The position numbers and the translations under genes are program-made. The notes beneath the pieces are model-generated. The model worked only from the letters and a program-made list of their open reading frames with translations, searched no databases and was not told the DNA's origin. Shown here one piece after another: positions 46,301 through 55,800 of a stretch of DNA of 64,000 nucleotides. This DNA comes from Megamerina dolium (taxonomy: Eukaryota; Arthropoda; Insecta; Diptera; Megamerinidae): positions 6,978,501 through 7,042,500 of the forward strand of contig OY978529.1 of NCBI GenBank assembly GCA_963854835.1. Direction: 5' to 3'. Within the stretch, counting starts at the first letter, position 1; every line of letters starts with the position of its first letter.

Positions 46301-49300
46301 TTTCACAGTAATAAAGCCGAGTTTCTGCGTCGATTCATAACCATGGATGAAACGTGGGTTCACCCCTTCACACCTGAGAGAAAGGAGCAGTCAAAAAAGT
46401 GAGTTGAAAGGGAGAATTGTGTCCAAAGAAGGTCGAAGACAGTTCCATCTACAGGCATGGTTATGGCGTCCGTTTTTTGGGATGCACGTGGCATAATTTT
46501 TATTGATTATCTTCAAAAAGGAAAAACAATCAACGGCGAGTATTATGCTAATTTGTTACAGCGTTTAAGTGATTAAATTAAAGAAAAAAGGCCGCATTTG
46601 GCAAAAAGAAAGTGTTGTTCACACATCCGCTATTGCGATGGCCAAAATCAATGAGTTAAAGCTCGAATTGCTTCAGCACGCAACTTTTACGCCAGATTTA
46701 GCTCCTTCGGATTATTTGATGTTTCCAAATATGAAAAAATGGTTTTGTGGTAGAAAATTTGCAAACAATAAAGAAGTGGAGTCTGCGGTAGATGGCTATT
46801 TGAATGAGCTAGACAGTTCATAGTATAAACAGGGAATCGAAGCTATAGAATATCGCTGGGAAAAGTGTATAGAGCTAAAAGGAGATTATGTCGGGTAGTT
46901 CTGGGACCGCCCTCGTATATTCATACTTTTCCAAATCTGTCTCTTCTCTGAATATACGCTTGATTCTTTTGAGAAATAAAAAACTAAACTGTGATGGAAA
47001 ACATAAATGCCACCTTTTGCTGAAAAATAACCAGTTTATTCTACTCCATCACAACTTGCAACATGTTTGTGGGAGATTTTGTGAATGAAAGATACCAATT
47101 TTTTGAATTTATATGAAACCTTAAATTACACTCTATAAATGATGGAATTTAGTAACAGAAGATTTTGAAGATTCTCTTTTTTTTTTTTCTTTTGAAAATC
47201 ATCTTCACCTTAAAGTCAAAACTAGATAAGCACCATTGCATATATTGATATAACAAAAGAGTCTCACGTACATGCATGTAAATAGTACATACATTTGTAT
47301 ATTCATTGTAATGACAACCGCAAGTTTGCAATCTACCTCATCAATTTATCCAATGATATGTACGACAATATACGAGTACAACATATGTATGTATGATATA
47401 TCAGTGATTGGTGTATTACTTAGAATAGAGCTTATCTCACGTTCCTAACGTTTATCAAAGTTATGACACGCAGCATATGTGGTCAATTAAAATGCAACAG
47501 CACCAAAAGCACCAACAACTCCAACAGCAGTATAAACAATTATAACAAAGCAACAGCAGCAACAGTAATTTTGCATTGTATTGAGAAAATGTATGGAATG
47601 TGACTTGGTATACTCGTAGTACCTACTATATTGTAATTTGTTGGTTCGAATTTAATAATAGATCATGTCTTTTTATATCCAGCACCCAAGTGCAAGGATA
47701 CCATTACAATTTCATTTTTATTTTGACATTCTTGCGGCGAAGCATGAGAATCATTGTGAAATGGCACTATTATGCATTGCAACTGCATACCATGAAGTAC
47801 GCAACGCCTCAATTGCGTTGTGACTTTCAAGCAAATAGAATTTAAATCAATGAATGAACTTCTACCTACCATAATACCGTTGTCACTTCTATTATAGCAA
47901 GATTATTGCTATAATTTAGATATGGTGAATAAGATCATGCTATCGTAAAATAAAAATTTGTGTGTGTGTTTAGCAATACAACGTGAAACATAATACAGGG
48001 TATAAATTTCAAATGTAATTGATAATACACACGTCCATAGTTGCATAAAACAAAACAAAACAAATAAAAAAAAAAAAAAACATTCCATACCATAATCACC
48101 ATCACCAACTTCAACACCAACACCACCATCCACTCGTAAGTATGTACCGCCAGCATTTTGGGTGCACGTAATGATATGGAAAGGAGAATAAGTGAGAAGA
48201 GCATCTGTTGCTTGCTACTCGATAGGAGTGTGTGTGTGCATGGATGACCTGCACGCAGCATGTAATACGTGTATTTAAAATTATGAATTATGGCCACTGT
48301 TTGTGTGACACTTGTTTTAGGGTTGGAGTATTATTATACATAAAACAAAGTTAGTGAAACAAGTAACATATGAAATATTTTCTAAATTTAAATAATCTCT
48401 AACTACCTACATACCTACATATATGTATGTATGTATGCACCTATACCTCTGTATTTATGCACAATTTGGAGTTAAAAATAATTTTCCGCATTTCCCTTCA
48501 GTTCGATGCCATTCATTCATCTCAGCGATATGCTGAACTCGTATTGGTGTTTGATATTTATCATTTAATGCTTAACGCTGTTAAATGATTGGATGATGGG
48601 TACTTAAGTGATTATATACTCAAATACATACAAACATGGTACAATGAGTTTATTACACATATTAACTGCATGTATGATACAAGCGGTGTATGATATATAC
48701 TTAGAAATCAAATATACATACTTTTACAACTATAAAGCAGCAACGCAGTGCAAGCGTGAGAACATCAAAGCGAAACTTGATTTAAAATTAAAAATAATAT
48801 GAAAAATATGAAAAATAATATATATAATATTTGCAATAGACTCAATAGTTTATGAAATATGAAGAAAATTTCACTTTATTTTTAGCCCAAAATGTTCATT
48901 GCCAATCTAGTCAAAAAGATTGAAAAAAATATAATTCGTAAAAATTAAAATATTTTTGTATTTTTTATATTCTTTATAAAGAATATGGAATATCGGTTGA
49001 TAACAAAATTTAAATTTTTGCTTCACAACAAATCAATAATCAAACCATAACCCTCTAACCGCCGAGGAATCACCTTTAGAGGCATCAACTATATGTATTA
49101 TATGACTAACTGTCATCAATTTTCACCACCCGGAACATGCTTAAACCTATCTCCATCCCATGAAGGGGCTTCCCCACAGATTTGTAATTTGTATATTTCC
49201 CCCCAGGGACTGAATATATATGTGACCCTCATTCATTTTTATCACCCATCAATTTTTATGAACGTATTTATCAACAATCTCCACTTCTTAGCGGACGCTA

Positions 49301-52300
49301 ACTTTTTATATGAAATTGATTACCACTGTTCTAAGTGTACCACAATAATTTTTCTAAACCCTTAAGAGATTCCTTAAAGTTGAAATAATTTTATGATGCC
49401 TCTAGGGAGATCAGTCTGATATCACCGATTCCTATTCATTTTTACCCTCCAACATTTGTCCTAAACATACTTACTCTCGTTTACCCTCCACCTCTGGGAG
49501 CGATGGAAGCGAAATTCAATTCCATGATAATCTCATTCAATTCTTCAAATACAAAACAATTTTCATTGATAGTCACACTGAAACTTTAGCAGAGTCTCGA
49601 TGAGAAATCCTATATGATTTACGGTCACTTTTTGAGAAAGTGTCCAAGCCTGTTGACGGTAACTTACCGGATTATTTCAAGTTGTCAGATTAAGTAAAAT
49701 TTATTTAATTCTCACCAATACTGGGTTTGCAATTATTCAAAACGTAAAATTTCTTTTCACTGGGCATGTTTGGTATCTACGCAGAAGGATCGCAAAGGTT
49801 TACCAAAGGTTTAAGGTGTTCCTTTCAATATTACCTAAGTTATATGTTCCCTCATGTTTGCATAAACTACTTGCAACCTACACCTACACCTATAGGAAAG
49901 CTGTTACAATAGTTCAATGTTATCCACTATGTTATAGTAGTTCCAAACTTATATGAAATGCCTTGTAAGCTCGATTTGAAAATTGACAAATTCTGATTGA
50001 ACTGATTCGGATTCACTACAATCTTGGTACAAAATAGACGAGATCTTCACAATCAGATACCAAACCCTAGAAAAGCTAAATCTTTTTCGACCAAGAAATC
50101 AAAATTCAAAATAAATTTCGATTCTTCATGTAAAATTCATTCTCATGTTGTAGAGATTAAAGGTTCTTTTTTATGGAAATGTAATAAAAAAGCATTGCTC
50201 AATATTTAACCAACCGTTTTAATCTAACCGATCAACATAAATTTGTATGCCAAAAGAATTCTGTGCGAGTAAATTCTCTCGCCGTGTATTCTCAGTGAAA
50301 ACATCACTTTGTGCTTTATATTAACATATATAGTAGGATACATGATTAGATACATATATATCATACAGCCTTCGTAGTATGCATATAGTTATTTATATAC
50401 ATTAGAGCGAATCAAATTGGATGGGCGAGAAAAACTAGATAAAGTTTATAACAAGAAAAGAAAATCTATTCATATTTCTAATTAAATTTTGCCCAAAAAA
50501 GCTTAGATCTAAAAAAATGTTGAGCCTTCGTTCTTTTACAATTGATAAAATTGCTGCAATTTATACAATTTTCTATTTTAATTTAAAAAAGGTTTGTTGG
50601 GCAAAAAATGCAAATGTGCCTGGAAAAGAATTAAATTGTCTGGTAAGCTAAAATGTTCGAAAAGTTAATGGAATCCCAAAGATTATATTTCTATTGGCAT
50701 CATTCTGGACCTCGTTCTGTTAAAAATGCTTTTATTTTAATGTTTATTTGAGCAATACATTTAAAAAAAACCATATTATAGGCATAATGGAGAAGTTTCT
50801 GGAAATATTAATTTTTATATAATTTTTATAATAATTTTTTGCAGAATTTTAAAAAGTGTCGATCATATGTAAAATTCTAGAAAACATAATACTAATTTAT
50901 GTTAAATAAGAAATGTTTTTATTCAATATCACTACGGTTGAAAAAAAAATGAACCAAAATGGACATGCACTAACCTTGGGCACTCTAACTAGAAAAGAAT
51001 GCCATGGAGAGAAATTTGTAGTAGTATAAATGCGGGAAATTTGGAAATTTTCTGCGAGCCAACCGAATTTGGCTCACCCTATTGCAAGTACAAACAGATG
51101 TTCACATGTCAGAATTGTCGAAGCACGTTTAACAGAACATTTTAACAGAAACAGCGACCCCACAACGATCAACAAAAGCCATAAATCTTTATAAGTGATT
51201 TTCATTACAAACAACCAAGCGATGCAATGGGTGCTTGTTGTTGCCGCTGCTGCTGCTGCTGCTACTGCTGATACTGCTATTGCTACTGTTGCAACTGATA
51301 CTAAATACATACTATATATGACTAGTGATGTTACTGTTCGGCTTCGGCTTCGACCAGAGCTTCAACTGTGGCACGTGACCAACAATATTAATCAGTCGTT
51401 TTTTTTTTCTCGACTCTTGTTGTTCAGGTTTTGTTTTTTTCATTACCATTTTCTTTTTTTCGTGTATCAATGAATGAATGAATTATGGGAAAATTGTATG
51501 AATGTTTGCTTATATAGTTACATACATATGGGCATAAAAATATGCACATTAGAACTGTTCAAACTTTGAAAATATGATTTTTTTCGGATGCAACATTTTT
51601 CAGTAAACTTTCAGTTTCAGGGTACCCCACTCGCTGCTACAAGGTAATTTCTAAACGCTTCTGACCATTTTGGGGTTCTGCTGGAAGCAAGGAAGCCTCT
51701 TTTTCTGGGGGAATGATAAAAAAAATTCAACTTTCTTATGTTTAATATAATTACAGTGATTTCTTTCTGAAAGCAAAAAATCGAGAATCATGTTTATGGC
51801 AATTCTTTAAAAAATGACCCTAATGACCCATTAAAATGTAAGTTCTGTGAAAAAATTGCTCGTAATATTTAACTACATACATCATTTTTACTATTTTTGT
51901 TTATTTAGTATACCATTTAACCGAAAATGAATTGCATCACTAAACTCGATAATTCGATAATAAAATGGATCACTTTAACAAACAATACAATTATCATTGT
52001 ATTATGACTGTAGTTTTTAAATTGGTTGTATCTTGTATGGGTGTATAACAGATCTTCACCCATAATGCTCCATATATTGGATGGATGGTTTCTAGCAACT
52101 ATATTTTCTTCTGTACGACTAGAATAAATGTTGCCCAACATTTATCGATATTTCAACGATAGATTTGTTCTCATAAACGATAAGAGGATAGTCGGAAAGT
52201 GGGAAATATATGCAATATACAATATTTTTTTTTGCAAATTACATTTACTATAGCGAATACTTTTCAGTTTGATGCTAATTCAAAAAATCGCCTTCATTTT

Positions 52301-52864
52301 TCATCATGTCTAATTCACATGTACTCGTAGGTATGAGTCTGAATTTAAGGAGAGTAATTTTCATTTATAATATATTTACTATAAATATTTTTTAAAATAC
52401 AATAACAAATGTGACGCATTATTAAGTAATTTAATACGAATATATTAAAATTAAATACAATATTATTAATCAATGCATCCAAAGAATAAGAGGTGTAAGC
52501 GGTCAGAGGAGGTGGAAAATGTTCTAAATGAGTGAACATTTATAACCAATGGAAAAATAGATAGATACCTATATATACCTACGGATTATATGGACTTTAT
52601 TGAAATTATTTAAAATGATGCTCTTTTCCTATAGCAGCCAAACTTCACATATGGTCTCATTTATTAAAAAAAAATTTGAAAATCACCTAACCCGATTTTT
52701 AACTAACTAACCCCTAAGCTATAGGTCAATGCATCATATATTTGCATACGTTGTTTATAGTAGGCTCGTAAGTTTTTCATCGTTTCATATCTCTATACAA
52801 ATTCTAAAGGTATTAATTCAACATTCGAGAATACAATGACAGACATTAGTATAAGTACACTATA

Positions 52865-52895
<31 letters not shown>

Positions 52896-55800
52896 TTTTT
52901 GCTATTATAATATAATATTTATATTATATTGTAAGAAAAGTTTTAGTATAGGATATTGCATCTCAAGGTTTCTGTTACAATCTTAGTTTATTTCACCACT
53001 CTTTCCCGCTCGAAATCTTGGCTATCAGTCAGTAATATAATAACTTTTACGACTATTATTTATTGAGCAGGCTTTGTTACAGTATATAAATCTTTATATT
53101 GTCTTGGATTTGAGATTAAGTACCATATCTTCTTAATTTCAGGTTTTTCCTTAATGCTGCCGAGTGCTACCATTTGTCACTTCTTACACAAAATTTAATA
53201 TAACACGTTCGTTATGACAAATTAAAAGTAGGAATAGAGTTTTTCCATTTTTATTCGAATTTTTTCTTAAATTGTGTCTAAATTTCAAGTCAATCGAGGC
53301 AAAATTGACGAAGTTATGACTATTTTTATACCTGTCGGTTCAACTGACTCCATGCGTATAGCCCAAGCAAAGCAGAAAGCTGAAAAACAAACAAAAGAAG
53401 GCAGGATTCATCGTAGACAAGAGCAAAAAATTGCTTTAGACATCATGGATGATTGCAACATCCTTTATGCACCTAGCATCGATGATTCAGTGTGAGGTAA
53501 GCCGATAGAACTCACTTATGAACGTTTCATCCCAAATTTTTTAGTGTTCAAAACTTTAAAACGTTTTCCCACAACTCACGTTTTCAAAGTCGGTGTCCAT
53601 CATAATTTAAACTGCACCTACTCCATCGATCGTTTTGAAATTTTGAACACTATTTCTGTACATAATTTACGAGAGTTTTTTTTCGAATTTGTTAATATTT
53701 TTCATTTTACAATAACAAATTAACCGATTTTTTCGCAAAAAAAATCGCGTTCCCAAAAAAGTGAAAAATTTAATTTCGAGAAAACCCCCCAGCATTACCT
53801 GGGCAAAGCGATTATCTAACGATATAATTTTGATTTTTTGATTTCAGATGATCCAGCATCGATATGAGGGACACCACAATTCAACTTTTTTCCGAGACAC
53901 TCCAGTATAATTGCTGCCATTGCCGTATTTTTTAATATTTTTCCATGACAATTTTACACAATATTCTTCAAATGTCATACTATAATGTACCATTGGTTTT
54001 AATAAATAGATTTTAACTGTTTCATAAAAAAAAATCATAAAAATGTGCCATTTTTACACGAATTAACCCTATTAACCCTTAACGAATATGTTTGCTATTT
54101 TATTAAACAATTTAATTAATTTGTACAATTAACATTTATAATCAATTAAAATATCTATATAGCTGGTTTTATATGAATGTTAACCACTGTATGTACACTC
54201 AGGTATATGAAAGTAAATATATGCCGGCGCATATGTAAACAAAATGGACACGGCCACCATTTATAGAATTTTCCTTTTTCAATTTGACATAACTAAAAAT
54301 TGAACCAACAAAGAAAAACGCTTTTAAATGAGCACTGAAATGAGTTTTCCTCGCTCATTTCCAATTTCATTATATATTATAATATCCATAAATACATATA
54401 TGTGTAAAGAATGCAATTTTATTACTGTTTACATCATAATCATAGTACGACATTTCTTTTTTTTTTTCATTCTCACACTAGTCTGTGTATGGAATAGAAT
54501 TCTTTGACTTTTTAGCTTTCATAAAATACTAAATTATATACTACCGTAGTTTACGTACGTCCTACATATATTTATATATGTTAATATATGAAATGAGCGC
54601 AAATCAAAGCGCAATAAATTATATTAAAAAAATTTTAATGGGTTCACTGCCCATTACAATTTTAAATGACACTAGTCGCTGTGCAAATGCATGTGGGTGG
54701 CAAAAAGATTTGATCGTACTTGCTATGGCTATTATTCGTGCACGATTGCTTATTAAATTAAGTGAACTGCTGGTAGAATATCACTCTCATTGGTATATAT
54801 TGTATGTACATCTGAGCACGTGGTCGAATATTAACATCCTAATATTGATTTTTTTTTTATATTGATTATAGTAGATTGCATATAGAATTCTATTGCTTAT
54901 GTTTTATAAAGCTGATGCTACAATAACACAATTTAACACTTCGAAATGAAGCTGTGCCGTAAGTGAAAGTGTCGTCGAGTCCCCCGGAATGTCTACTCGC
55001 CATCGTTCGCAACAATGGGTCATATCCCCGACCTCTATGCATCGAATTTTGCACATGGATTTGAAGTTACACTCATATAAAGTACAATTGACGGAGCAGC
55101 TGTTTCCACGTAACCATACACAACGCCGTACATTCGCTGATTGGGCCCTGTAAATGATTGCTGAAGATTATGATGTTTTCCAAAAAATCATCTTTTCGAA
55201 TGAGGCTCATTTCCACCTTGGCGGCTATGTTATCAAACCAAACTGCCATATTTGGGGCTCGGAAAATCCACACATCATTGTTGAGAAGCGAATGCACTCA
55301 CCGCGAGTCATTGTTCGGTGCGGTTTATGGGTCGGAGGCATTTTTTCGAAGATGAGGACGAGAACACTGAAAATGTCAAATCTGAGCGGTATCACACTAT
55401 GTTGGAGGACTATTTTGTGCCGGAGGTTGAAGCTCAGAGGCTGGACGATATGTGGTTTCAAACAGGACGACGCTACACCACACACAACTAGCCTAACTAA
55501 CCGTGTAATTTCTCGTTGCGGTGATGTGAATTAACAATCCTGATCATGCGATTTTACACCGTTATATTTTTTTTTTTTGGGTTACATGAAGGATAAAGTC
55601 TATGTGAATGATCCAAAGACGATTCCAGACTTGAAAAGCAATATTATATCGCTGATTTGGGCCATTCCGGAGGTCACACTGCAAAATGTCATCAAGAATA
55701 TAGCCGAAAGAGTGAGATATCAACAGAATAGTCGTGGTGAACATATCTGCGAAATAATTTTCCGCACATAATACTTTCGAACGAAATAAAATATTTGGAA

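Noticed and set aside
51195..51473. 92-codon frame with poly-Ala
   Set aside because: Arises from the (GCT)n tract; the rest is Phe/Leu-rich translation of T runs.
54578..54865. 95-codon plus-strand frame
   Set aside because: No family resemblance, within an AT-rich OATP intron, no splice context or conservation evidence.
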